64,000 nt of DNA, from the NCBI RefSeq assembly GCF_017349075.1, contig NZ_JAFMOF010000004.1:1116001-1180000 (forward strand), written 5' to 3'. A program made the translations under genes and the position numbers. The notes beneath the pieces were generated by a model. The model had not been told where the DNA came from. It did not search any database and saw nothing but the letters and a program-made list of their open reading frames with translations. The DNA is from Streptomyces triculaminicus. GTDB lineage: Bacteria > Actinomycetota > Actinomycetes > Streptomycetales > Streptomycetaceae. Below, one piece after another: positions 8,680-18,023 of the stretch (within the stretch, counting starts at the first letter, position 1; every line of letters begins with the position of its first letter).

Positions 8680-8699
8680 GGCGGTGTGGTGCCTTTCTG

Positions 8700-10344
<1,645 letters not shown>

Positions 10345-10348
<4 letters not shown>

Positions 10349-11581
10349 TGGTCTACCCCCACTGCCTGCAGGAACGTCTGGAACTTGGCGCCGGTCTCGG
10401 CGGTCTCGGCCTCCGGCGTGGACTGCTCGACCACGCCCGCGCCGGCGAACAGGCTCAGCGTGCGCTCCTCGGCCTCGGCGCAGCGGATGGTGACGACCCA
10501 TTCGCCGTCGCCGCTGGCGTCGCCCCAGCCCACCATCCCGGTGTAGGCGCCGCGGTCGAAGGGCTCGAGCTCGCCGATGACGTCGCGGGCGGTCGTGGTC
10601 GGGTGCCGCACACGGCCGGGGTGGGGTGCAGCGCGCAGGCCAGCTCGAGGGCGGAGACGGCCGGGTCGTCGAGCTCGCCGGTGACGGTCGTCGACAGGTG
10701 CCACATGGCGGCGGTGCGTACGAGCGTGGGGCGGGCGGGCACGTCGAGGGTGCGGCAGTAGGGGGCGAGGGCCTCGCGGACGGCGTCCACGACGACGGCG
10801 TGCTCGTGCAGGTCCTTGGCGGACTCCAGCAGGGCGGCCGCCCGGCGCACGTCCTCGGCGAGGTCGGCGCTGCGGGGCGTGGAGCCGGCGAGCGGGTTGG
10901 CGACGAGGCGGCCGCCGCTGCGGGAGACCAGGAGTTCGGGGCTGGCGCCGAGCAGGGTGCGGCCGGGGCCGGAGGGCAGGGCGAAGGTGTAGCCGGAGGG
11001 GTCGCGGCGGGCCAGGCGCTGGAGCAGCCCGGGCAGGTCGAGGTCGCGGTCGGAGGTCAGCCGCAGGCTGCGGGCGAGGACGACCTTGCTGAACTCGCCG
11101 CGGCACATGCGGCGTACGGCCTCGGCGACGGCCTCGCCGTACACGCCGGGCTCGGGCACGGGCCGGATGTCCCAGCGGGCGGCGGCGGGGCGGCGGCCGG
11201 GAGGGCTATGAGCGGGTCCTGGGCGAGCGGCGGCGCCCAGCGCAGGCTCTCGGGCACGGCGAGCGCGGCGGGGGCGGTGTGGTCGAAGGGCACGGCGCCG
11301 ACGACGACCGGGGCCGGGTTGCCCGCGAGCAGCTCGGCGTCGAGGGTGCGGGTGACGCGCTCGGCCAGGGGCGCGTCGCCGTGCGGTACCTCGGCGCGTA
11401 CGCCGTGGGCCAGCAGCGTGCGGGTGGGCGAGGCGAAGAAGCGGGCGCGGCCCGGCTCGTACGCGTCGAGCAGGGCCGTCGCCGCGCCGACGGCGTCCCG
11501 GGCGTCGGACGGTCCGACGTCCTGTGCCGAGCGCGCGCCGGGCTCGCTCGGCCGGTCGGCGACGTGGTGAGCGGTAGTCAC
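10345..11581 (-). CDS. entC: Isochorismate synthase (frame disrupted twice)
   Basis: Converts chorismate to isochorismate, the committed step to 2,3-dihydroxybenzoate. Three frames together make one DhbC/EntC protein: GTG 11581 (MTTAHHVADRPSEPG) to DPLIALPAAAPP; then RWDIRPVPEPGVYGEAV, FSKVVLARSLRL, LLGASPELLVSR, NPLAGSTPRSAD and CALHPTPAVCGT; then ARDVIGELEPFDRG, YTGMVGWGDASG and LFAGAGVV. The joins are at a GGG run near 11177-11179 and a GGG run at 10601-10603 (plus strand), each short by one base. Restoring both gives 412 aa, the expected size. GGAG lies 6 bp before the GTG. The 260-bp gap to entA (11582-11841) is GC-rich with short inverted repeats but no iron box or gene that I can see. 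Confidence 0.88.
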
Positions 11582-11841
11582 CTGCTGCTCCGTTCCCCCG
11601 GCGGTTCGCACCGGGTGTGGGGTGAAGTTCTTCTCGGCGGCCCGCCCCGGTCGGGGGCGCGGCCGCGCGTGCCGCCTCGCGGCGGCCAGAGGGCCGGGTG
11701 GGCTGTGGTCTGCGGGCACCCCGGAAGGGGGCGGGGCGGCGCCGTCCAGGGGCGTGGGGCCGCGGGGCCGGGCCCGGCGAAGCCGCCCGGGGGCGGGTCC
11801 TGACGGTCCGCCGGGCGGTAGGCGCCGTGGCCGATGTGCCG

Positions 11842-12633
11842 TCAGGCGCGCAGGGTGGCGCCCCCGTCGACGTACAGGTCGTGCATCGTGATGTGCCGGG
11901 CCCGGTCGGAGACCAGGAAGAGGACGGCGTCGGCGACGTCGGAAGGGTCGGCGATGCGGCCGAGCGGGATGCCGACGCGGTACGTGGCGGGGTCGCCGTC
12001 GAGGACGCGGTCGGGGACCTCGTCGCCGGCCCACAGGGCGCGCTGCATCGCGGTGTCGGTGGAGCCGGGCGAGACGACGTTGCAGCGGACTCCGCTGCGC
12101 GCGAGCTCGAGCCCGAGGCACTTGGTGAACATGGTGGCGGCGGCCTTGGAGGCCGCGTACGCCGCCATGCTGGTGCGCGGCACCCCGGCGGCGTTGGAGC
12201 CGACGGTGACGATGGCCCCGGAGCGGCGCTCGCTCATACGGCGGGCGGCGGCGCGGGAGGTGTTGAAGACGCCGGTGGAGTTCACGGCGAAGGTGCGCTG
12301 CCAGTCCTCGTCGCTGATCTCCACGACGGGCGAAGTGCGCAGTACTCCGGCGACGTTGACGAGGATGTCGAGCGGTCCGAGGGTCTTCTCGACCTCCTCG
12401 ACGACGGCCTCGACGGCGCGGCTGTCGGAGACGTCGGCGGTGTGGTGGGTCACCGCGCCGCCGAATTCCGCTTCGAGCTTCTCGATGCCGTCCGGCGTCG
12501 CGTCGAGGGCCGCGACGCGCGCTCCTCGTGCGACAAGGGCGCGGGTCACGGCCTCGCCTATGCCTTGTCCGGCCCCGGTGACCAGCGCGACACGTCCGGC
12601 GAGTTCGGACTGCTCCACGGCGGTTTCCCCCAT
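11842..12633 (-). CDS. entA: 2,3-dihydro-2,3-dihydroxybenzoate dehydrogenase
   Basis: NAD-dependent short-chain dehydrogenase that oxidises 2,3-dihydro-2,3-DHB to 2,3-dihydroxybenzoate. At 263 aa it has VTGAGQGIG near residue 18, the NVAGVLR motif, the catalytic Ser region VGSNAAGVPR, the YAASKAA Tyr/Lys pair and a C-terminal YVDGGATL. It matches EntA/DhbA in length and in VGSNAA-type motifs. It is first in the leftward siderophore operon. The ATG at 12633 lies 12 bases from a perfect iron box that overlaps the likely -10 TACCTT, so transcription should be shut off when iron is sufficient. Confidence 0.94.
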   Translation of the reverse strand: MGETAVEQSELAGRVALVTGAGQGIGEAVTRALVARGARVAALDATPDGIEKLEAEFGGAVTHHTADVSDSRAVEAVVEEVEKTLGPLDILVNVAGVLRTSPVVEISDEDWQRTFAVNSTGVFNTSRAAARRMSERRSGAIVTVGSNAAGVPRTSMAAYAASKAAATMFTKCLGLELARSGVRCNVVSPGSTDTAMQRALWAGDEVPDRVLDGDPATYRVGIPLGRIADPSDVADAVLFLVSDRARHITMHDLYVDGGATLRA

Positions 12634-12644
12634 TCCACTTGAAT

Positions 12645-12663
12645 TAAGGTAAGCCTTACCTTA
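12645..12663 (-). promoter_or_regulatory. Iron box (DmdR/IdeR operator) upstream of entA
   Basis: TAAGGTAAGCCTTACCTTA is a perfect 19-bp palindrome (9-1-9) that fits the DtxR/IdeR/DmdR consensus TWAGGTWAGSCTWACCTWA at every position. It covers a TACCTT hexamer on the minus strand that could be the entA -10, so bound repressor would block the promoter. Confidence 0.92.
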
Positions 12664-12770
12664 CACAACAGACCGCCAGGAAGGGAATTGACGTGCGAGC
12701 AAACGTTTGACCGAAGCGTCAATTACCAAAGAGAAGCGGGGAAAACGTCACGGGAAACGGATGTGCAGCA

Positions 12771-12789
12771 TTAGGTTAGGCTAACCTCA
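12771..12789 (+). promoter_or_regulatory. Iron box overlapping the start of the fepC-like gene
   Basis: TTAGGTTAGGCTAACCTCA matches the DmdR/IdeR iron box with one mismatch between half-sites. Its last base is the A of the ATG start codon at 12789. Inside it TAGGCT (12777-12782) sits at -12 to -7 relative to the ATG, which suggests a leaderless transcript whose -10 element is buried in the operator. No Shine-Dalgarno sequence is present. Confidence 0.88.
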
Positions 12790-13607
12790 TGCGACTCGTC
12801 GTCGAACAGCTCACCGCCGGCTACCCCGGCCACCCGGTCGTGCACGGCGTGGACCTCACCGTCCCCGAGGGACAGGTCGTCGCCGTCGTCGGCCCCAACG
12901 GCTGCGGCAAGTCCACCCTGTTGCGCTCCATCGCCCGGCTGCACCGGCCCGACTCCGGCACGGTCCGCATCGGCGACGCCGACATCTGGGAGCTGGCCCC
13001 CCGCAGGGCGGCGCACCGCATCGCCCTCCTCCCCCAGTCCCCGCAGGCGCCCGAGGCCGTGACCGTCGCCGGGCTCGTCCGCTACGGACGCCACCCGCAC
13101 CAGGGCCTGTTCCGCCAGTGGTCGCGCGACGACGAGCGCGCGGTACGGGCGGCCCTCGAGGCCACCGGCACCGCCGCCCTGGCCTCGCGCCGCCTCGACC
13201 AGCTCTCCGGCGGCCAGCGCCAGCGCTGCTGGCTGGCCATGGTCCTCGCCCAGGAGACGCCGATCGTGCTGCTGGACGAGCCGACGAGCGCCCTGGATCT
13301 CGGGCACGCCGTCGACGTCCTCGAACTCGTCCGCGAGGTCGCGGCCGCGGGCCGCACGGTGATGATGGTGCTGCACGACCTGGCCAGCGCCGCCCGCTAC
13401 GCCGACGTCGTCGTCGCCCTGCGCGACGGCCGTATCGTCGCCCACGGCCCGTCCCGCGAGGTCGTCGACGCCGCCCTGGTCCGCGAGCTCTACGGCATCG
13501 AGGCGGACGTCCTCGCCGCCCCCGGCGACGGCTCCCCCGTCGTCGTCCCCGCCGCCCGCACGGCGGCGGCCGGCGCCCCCGCGCCCCGGGCGGGCGCGGC
13601 CGCCTGA
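12789..13607 (+). CDS. Iron-siderophore ABC transporter ATP-binding protein (FepC/FecE family)
   Basis: Cytoplasmic ATPase for ferric siderophore import. The 272-aa protein has Walker A GPNGCGKST near residue 38, the Q-loop LLPQSPQAP, the signature LSGGQRQRCWLAMVLAQ, Walker B IVLLDEPTSALDLGH and the switch His in VLHDL. The last ~25 residues are Ala/Pro-rich. The only plausible start is ATG 12789, with no Shine-Dalgarno and an iron box running into the codon. It is divergent from entA and iron-regulated with it. No permease or substrate-binding gene follows; the next gene is convergent and unrelated, so the partners must be elsewhere. Confidence 0.92.
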   Translation: MRLVVEQLTAGYPGHPVVHGVDLTVPEGQVVAVVGPNGCGKSTLLRSIARLHRPDSGTVRIGDADIWELAPRRAAHRIALLPQSPQAPEAVTVAGLVRYGRHPHQGLFRQWSRDDERAVRAALEATGTAALASRRLDQLSGGQRQRCWLAMVLAQETPIVLLDEPTSALDLGHAVDVLELVREVAAAGRTVMMVLHDLASAARYADVVVALRDGRIVAHGPSREVVDAALVRELYGIEADVLAAPGDGSPVVVPAARTAAAGAPAPRAGAAA

Positions 13608-13621
13608 CGCCAGGTCAGGCG
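13601..13621. terminator. Hairpin between convergent genes
   Basis: CGCCTGAC and GTCAGGCG form an 8-bp stem with a 5-base loop at the end of the fepC-like gene, overlapping its stop codon, just before the convergent S9 peptidase stop. There is no T-tract. It could end transcripts from both sides. Confidence 0.5.
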
Positions 13622-13637
13622 ACCGGGCCCGCGCCGG

Positions 13638-15626
13638 TCACTTGGCCAGCTCGAGGGCGGGCACGCCCGGCACGTCGATGCCGAAGGTCTGCGCGTACAG
13701 CGACAGCTCCGCCTCCAGCGAGCGGACGACGGAGTCGGCGCGCCGGAAGCCGTGGCCCTCGCCTTCGAAGGTGAGATAGGCGTGCGGCACCCCGCGCCCG
13801 GCCACCGCCTCCACCAGGCCCTCGCTCTGACGGGGCGGGCAGACCGGGTCCTCGAGCCCCTGCAGCAACAGGAAAGGCACCGCGATCCGGTCCGCGCGGG
13901 TGAGCGGCGAGCGGTCGCGATAGCGGTCGGGGACCTCGGCGAACGGGCCGACGAGATACTCCAGGTAGTGCGACTCGAGGTCGTGGGTGCCCCCGTCGAG
14001 CCAGCCCATCAGGTCCAGCACGGGATAGGCGATGGTGCCGCACGCGTACAGGTCCGTCGCCACGAGGGAGGCGGCCGTGGTCCAGCCGCCCGCGCTGCCG
14101 CCCCGGATCGCCAGCCGGGCCCGGTCGGCCGTCCCCTCGTCCGCCAGCGCCTCGGCCACCGCCGCGCAGTCCTCGACGTCGACGATCCCCCAGCGCCCCC
14201 GCAGCCGGTCGCGGTACGCGCGCCCGTAGCCCGTCGAACCGCCGTAGTTGACCTGGGCCACGCCTATGCCCCGGGAGGTGAAGTAGGCGATCTCCAGGTC
14301 CAGCACCTGCGGCGACCGGCCGGTGGGGCCGCCGTGCGCCCACACCACGAAGGGCGGCAGCTCGTCGGCGGGCGCCAGGTGGTCCGGGCTGTGCGGCGGG
14401 TAGACATGGGCGTGGATCTCCCGCCCGTCCGGGCCGGTGAACGTGCGGATCAGCGGCTCGGGGTAGTACGCGGGGTCCACCGGGTCCACGTGCCGGGCGC
14501 CGACCACCCGCGCCCGGCCGGTGCCGGTGTCCAGCTCCACCACCTCGTACGCGGTGCGCGGGCTGGCCGCGACGCCCACCACCCGGCTGCCGCTCGCCGA
14601 GACGGTGGCGTTCCACTCCGTCCACGGCCCGGCCGCGTCGACCAGCTCCCCCGTCTCGGGGTCGAGTATGCCCAGCACCATGGCGCCCCGGCCGTGGACG
14701 ACGGCGACCAGGCCGTTGTCCAGCGGGGCGAACCACCGGGTGCCCGGCCGCCACAGCGCGCCCCCGAACTCCTCCTCGCGCCGGCACAGATCGACGCAGG
14801 CTCCGGTGGCAACGTCGACGCGGTGCAGGTTCCACCATCCGGTGCGGTCGGTCACGGCCAGCAGCGAGCCGTCCGCCGCCCACTCCACCTGGGCGACCGC
14901 CTCGTCGGGGCCGCCCAGCACCGTGCGTATCCCGGCGAAGGGGCCGTCCTCGCCGACCTCGGCCACCTTCAGCTCCGTGCCCTCCCAGGACATGCGCGGG
15001 TGGTCCCAGGCGATCCACGCCGCCCGCCGGCCGTCCGGCGAGAGCCGGGGGCCGGTGAGGAAGCGGTGCCGGTCGTCCGTCAGCTCCCGTACGGCGTCCC
15101 GGTCATCGGCGGCGGAGCCGTCCAGCGGCACGGCGGCGAGCACCCGCCGCAGGTCGGTCGGGCCCTCGCCGGTGAACTCCTCCAGCACGCACCACACCTC
15201 CCCGCGCCCGGGCGGCAGCACCGGGTCGGCCCAGCGCAGCCCGCCGCCCACCGCCGAGACCGGGGTCAGCGGGCGCGGCGGCGCGCCCGCCGGGTCGTCC
15301 GGCTCCCAGGCGTACAGCCGCTGGTCCGCGAAGTGGGCGAAGACCACCAGCGGGCCCCCGCTCTCCCTGGGCACCGCCGCCCAGGGCATCCCGCCGTACT
15401 CGAACAGGCGCGAGCGCACGTTCCACGGCGCGGCCAGGGCGGACTCCTCCACGCCGTCGGCGCGGCGGCGCACCAGGGTCATCCGGCCGTCCTCGAGGGG
15501 ACGGGGCGCGACCCACCACACCTCGTCGCCCACCGCGCCCACGAACTCGGGCCTGCTGTCGTGCGATGCGGCGAGCTCCGCGTGGATCGGGGACCGCCAG
15601 GCTCCGTAGGGCGTCGTGGACACCAT
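13638..15626 (-). CDS. S9-family (prolyl oligopeptidase-like) serine peptidase
   Basis: Predicted cytoplasmic acylaminoacyl/prolyl oligopeptidase of about 662 aa. The first ~400 residues resemble the WD40-like beta-propeller typical of S9 enzymes (LSPDGRRAAWIAWDHP, VEWAADGSLLAVTDRTG). The C-terminal hydrolase domain has FVVWAHGGPTGR, the nucleophile Ser in IRGGSAGGWTT, Asp in LQGLEDPVCPP and His in FEGEGHGFRR. The start at 15626 has GGAGG ten bases upstream. An in-frame ATG at 15635 overlaps the M20 stop (ATGA) but lies one base from that GGAGG, so it is less likely. It is last in an M55-M20-S9 operon. No signal peptide is seen. Confidence 0.92.
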   Translation of the reverse strand: MVSTTPYGAWRSPIHAELAASHDSRPEFVGAVGDEVWWVAPRPLEDGRMTLVRRRADGVEESALAAPWNVRSRLFEYGGMPWAAVPRESGGPLVVFAHFADQRLYAWEPDDPAGAPPRPLTPVSAVGGGLRWADPVLPPGRGEVWCVLEEFTGEGPTDLRRVLAAVPLDGSAADDRDAVRELTDDRHRFLTGPRLSPDGRRAAWIAWDHPRMSWEGTELKVAEVGEDGPFAGIRTVLGGPDEAVAQVEWAADGSLLAVTDRTGWWNLHRVDVATGACVDLCRREEEFGGALWRPGTRWFAPLDNGLVAVVHGRGAMVLGILDPETGELVDAAGPWTEWNATVSASGSRVVGVAASPRTAYEVVELDTGTGRARVVGARHVDPVDPAYYPEPLIRTFTGPDGREIHAHVYPPHSPDHLAPADELPPFVVWAHGGPTGRSPQVLDLEIAYFTSRGIGVAQVNYGGSTGYGRAYRDRLRGRWGIVDVEDCAAVAEALADEGTADRARLAIRGGSAGGWTTAASLVATDLYACGTIAYPVLDLMGWLDGGTHDLESHYLEYLVGPFAEVPDRYRDRSPLTRADRIAVPFLLLQGLEDPVCPPRQSEGLVEAVAGRGVPHAYLTFEGEGHGFRRADSVVRSLEAELSLYAQTFGIDVPGVPALELAK

Positions 15627-15631
15627 GGTGT

Positions 15632-16987
15632 TCATGCCTCCTCGAGACAGTGGTGATGCAGGTCGTCGTTCATGAAGAAGTGGTCGAGCACCCGGACGCC
15701 GAAGTGCAGCGCGTCGACGGGCACCTGCTCGTCGACCCCGTGGAAGAAGGCCTGGTAGTCGAAGCCCGGGGGGAGCCTGAGCGGCGAGAAGCCGTAGCCG
15801 GCGATGCCCAGGCGGGAGAACTGCTTGGCGTCCGTGCCGCCGGACATGCAGAACGGCACCACCCTCCCCTCCGGGTCGAATCGCTCGAGGGCGGCGCGCA
15901 TCCGGTCGAACACCGGCCGGTCGACCGGCGCCTGCAGGGCGGGCTCCGCGTGGTAGAACTCCCATTCCACCCCGGGACCGGTCAGCCGGTCCATGGTGGC
16001 GCGGAACTCCTCCTCGCCGCCCGGCACCGTCCGGCCGTCGACGAAGGCCTCGGCGTGCCCCGGAACCACATTGATCTTGTAGCCGGCGTCCAGCATCGTC
16101 GGGTTGGCGCTGTTGCGCACGGTCGCCGCCACCAGCGCCGCCGCCGTGCCCAGCTTGGCCAGCAACTCGTCCAGGTCGAGGCCGGGGTCGTCGAGGTCCG
16201 TCTCGACCTCCTGCACGGCGGCGATCCGGCCGAGGGCGGCCCGTACGGTCGGGGTGAGCCGGACCGGCCACTGGTGGTCGCCGATCCGGGCGACGGCCGC
16301 GGCGAGCCGGGTGACGGCGTTGCGCGGGTTGACCTTCGAGCCGTGCCCGGCGGTGCCCCGCGCGGTCAGCCTGACCCAGGCGGAGCCGCGCTCCCCCGCT
16401 CCCACCGGGTACAGCCGCAGCCCGCCGTCGGCGTGGAAGGTGTAGGCCCCGGACTCGCCGATGCCCACCGTGCAGCCCTCGAAGAGCGCGGCGTGCTCGT
16501 CGGCGAGGTAGCCCGCGCCGGCGAGGGCCTGGTCCTCCTCGTCGGCGGTGAAGGCGAGCACGACGTCGTGCGGCGGCCGCGTCCCGGCCCGGGCCCATGC
16601 CCGTACGGTCGCCAGGACCATCGCGTCCATGTTCTTCATGTCGATGGCGCCCCGGCCCCACACCACGCCGTCGCGGACCTCGCCGGAGAAGGGGTGCACG
16701 CTCCAGTCGGCCGCCTCGGCGGGCACCACGTCCAGGTGCCCGTGCACCAGCACGGCGTCCGCCGACGGGTCCGTACCGGCGATCCGGGCGACGACGTTGG
16801 TCCGCCCGCGCTCCTTCTCCAGCAGGACCGGCTCGAGTCCGGCCTCCGCGAGCCGCTCGGCGACGTACTCGGCGGCGGGCCGCTCCCGGCAGTCCCCGCC
16901 GCCGCGGTTGGTGGTGTCGATCCGGATGAGGTCGGAGGTGAACGACACCGCCTCCTCGAGCGCCCGCTCGTCGATCCTGTCACCCAT
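15632..16987 (-). CDS. M20-family metallopeptidase
   Basis: Two-zinc amidohydrolase/peptidase of 451 aa. Metal and catalytic motifs are present: VHGHLDVVP (His and Asp), GRGAIDMKNMDA (bridging Asp), FTADEEDQ (catalytic Glu pair), and the dimerisation-domain segment GTAGHGSKVNPRNAV. CMSGGTDAKQF and FHGVDEQVP near the C-terminus carry further ligands. It is closest in layout to the CPG2/ArgE-like dipeptidase group; the substrate is not decided by sequence. It overlaps the start-side M55 gene by 8 bp and adjoins the S9 gene, so the three are probably co-translated. Confidence 0.93.
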   Translation of the reverse strand: MGDRIDERALEEAVSFTSDLIRIDTTNRGGGDCRERPAAEYVAERLAEAGLEPVLLEKERGRTNVVARIAGTDPSADAVLVHGHLDVVPAEAADWSVHPFSGEVRDGVVWGRGAIDMKNMDAMVLATVRAWARAGTRPPHDVVLAFTADEEDQALAGAGYLADEHAALFEGCTVGIGESGAYTFHADGGLRLYPVGAGERGSAWVRLTARGTAGHGSKVNPRNAVTRLAAAVARIGDHQWPVRLTPTVRAALGRIAAVQEVETDLDDPGLDLDELLAKLGTAAALVAATVRNSANPTMLDAGYKINVVPGHAEAFVDGRTVPGGEEEFRATMDRLTGPGVEWEFYHAEPALQAPVDRPVFDRMRAALERFDPEGRVVPFCMSGGTDAKQFSRLGIAGYGFSPLRLPPGFDYQAFFHGVDEQVPVDALHFGVRVLDHFFMNDDLHHHCLEEA

Positions 16988-17816
16988 ACTGGTCCTCCAC
17001 CGCCGCCGACACGACGGTCGTGACCGCCTTGAAACAGCGGATCGCTTCGTACATGGTCGACGTGGTGTAGGCGACCCGGCGCTCGCCGATCCGCTCGACT
17101 CCGGGCACCACCGTCGCGGCCCCGGCCAGATGCTCGGCGTCGAACTCCAGCTCCATGTCGAACGGCCCGTTCCGCACCGGCTCGTGCCGCACCGCCAGCG
17201 CCACGGCGTCCCTCGCCGCGGCCCGGATGTCCGCCGCCGTCCGCGCGGGCGTACGGCACACGGCCGCGTAGCGCGACACGTAGTCCTTCACCGCCACCGA
17301 ACGCGCGTGGGGCGCATACCCCTTGGCGTCCTCGCACGTCCGGTCGTCGCCGGTCACCAGCACCACCGGCACACCGTATTCGGCGACCACCAGGGAATTG
17401 AGCAATCCCTCGCTGGCGCGCGTGCCGCTCACCCGGACGCCCGTGAGGGAGTTGGCCAGATACGTGTGCGCCAGCACTCCCTCCGCGCCCGCCGCGGCGT
17501 GGTAACCCACGAACGCGATGCCGTCCACGTCACCGTGCTGCACGCCCTCGACCATGCTCAGCGACTTGTGCTTGCCGGTGAGCATCTCGGCCCGCTCGTC
17601 CAGCTTCTCCAGTAGGAGGTTGCGCATGCTCCAGTGCGCCTCGTTGACGAGCACGGCGTCGGCGCCCCCGTCGAAGAACCCGGCGATGGCGGCGTTGACG
17701 TCCGAGGTGAACAGGTGGCGGCAGCGCTCCCACTGCGGCGCGCCGGGCAGTACGTCGCCGGGCCAGGTGACGCCGGTGGCGCCCTCCATGTCAGCGGAGA
17801 TCAGGATCTTCACCAT
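16980..17816 (-). CDS. M55-family D-aminopeptidase (DppA-like)
   Basis: Zinc D-aminopeptidase of 278 aa, similar to B. subtilis DppA, which releases N-terminal D-amino acids from short peptides. The N-terminus MVKILISADMEGATGV has the D-x-E zinc motif. DAVLVNEAHWSMRNLL, GYHAAAGAEGVLAHTY and LVTGDDRTCEDA are further family blocks with metal ligands. It is first in the operon with M20 and S9 peptidases, which suggests stepwise peptide turnover, perhaps cell-wall-derived peptides. The ATG at 17816 is the first credible start; no strong Shine-Dalgarno is seen. Confidence 0.92.
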   Translation of the reverse strand: MVKILISADMEGATGVTWPGDVLPGAPQWERCRHLFTSDVNAAIAGFFDGGADAVLVNEAHWSMRNLLLEKLDERAEMLTGKHKSLSMVEGVQHGDVDGIAFVGYHAAAGAEGVLAHTYLANSLTGVRVSGTRASEGLLNSLVVAEYGVPVVLVTGDDRTCEDAKGYAPHARSVAVKDYVSRYAAVCRTPARTAADIRAAARDAVALAVRHEPVRNGPFDMELEFDAEHLAGAATVVPGVERIGERRVAYTTSTMYEAIRCFKAVTTVVSAAVEDQYG

Positions 17817-18023
17817 CCACCCGTTCTATCGCAGGCGGGAGGCCGTCCGCACCGGTCCCGACGTCAGTTGCCGGTATCGGTCACGGGAACGGTCGAAAGG
17901 CGGTTCGTCCGGGCTACAACACGGCGCGGCGCCAGTACCGTTTGGTCCGACGCCCTGTCAAGTGCGGACAACCGGCCGGGTGCGGGCCGGAAGCGAGCCG
18001 TCCTCGCAGGCCCGCGCTGTGAC

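Noticed and set aside
11582..11841. Possible small gene or iron box between entA and entC
   Set aside because: All frames are Arg/Pro/Gly shadows and no TTAGGTTAGGCTAACCTAA-like site is visible; only GC-rich inverted repeats.
15633..15635. ATG 15635 as start of the S9 peptidase
   Set aside because: GGAGG lies only one base before it, too close for use; the ATG at 15626 has a ten-base spacing. Kept as an alternative because of the ATGA overlap.
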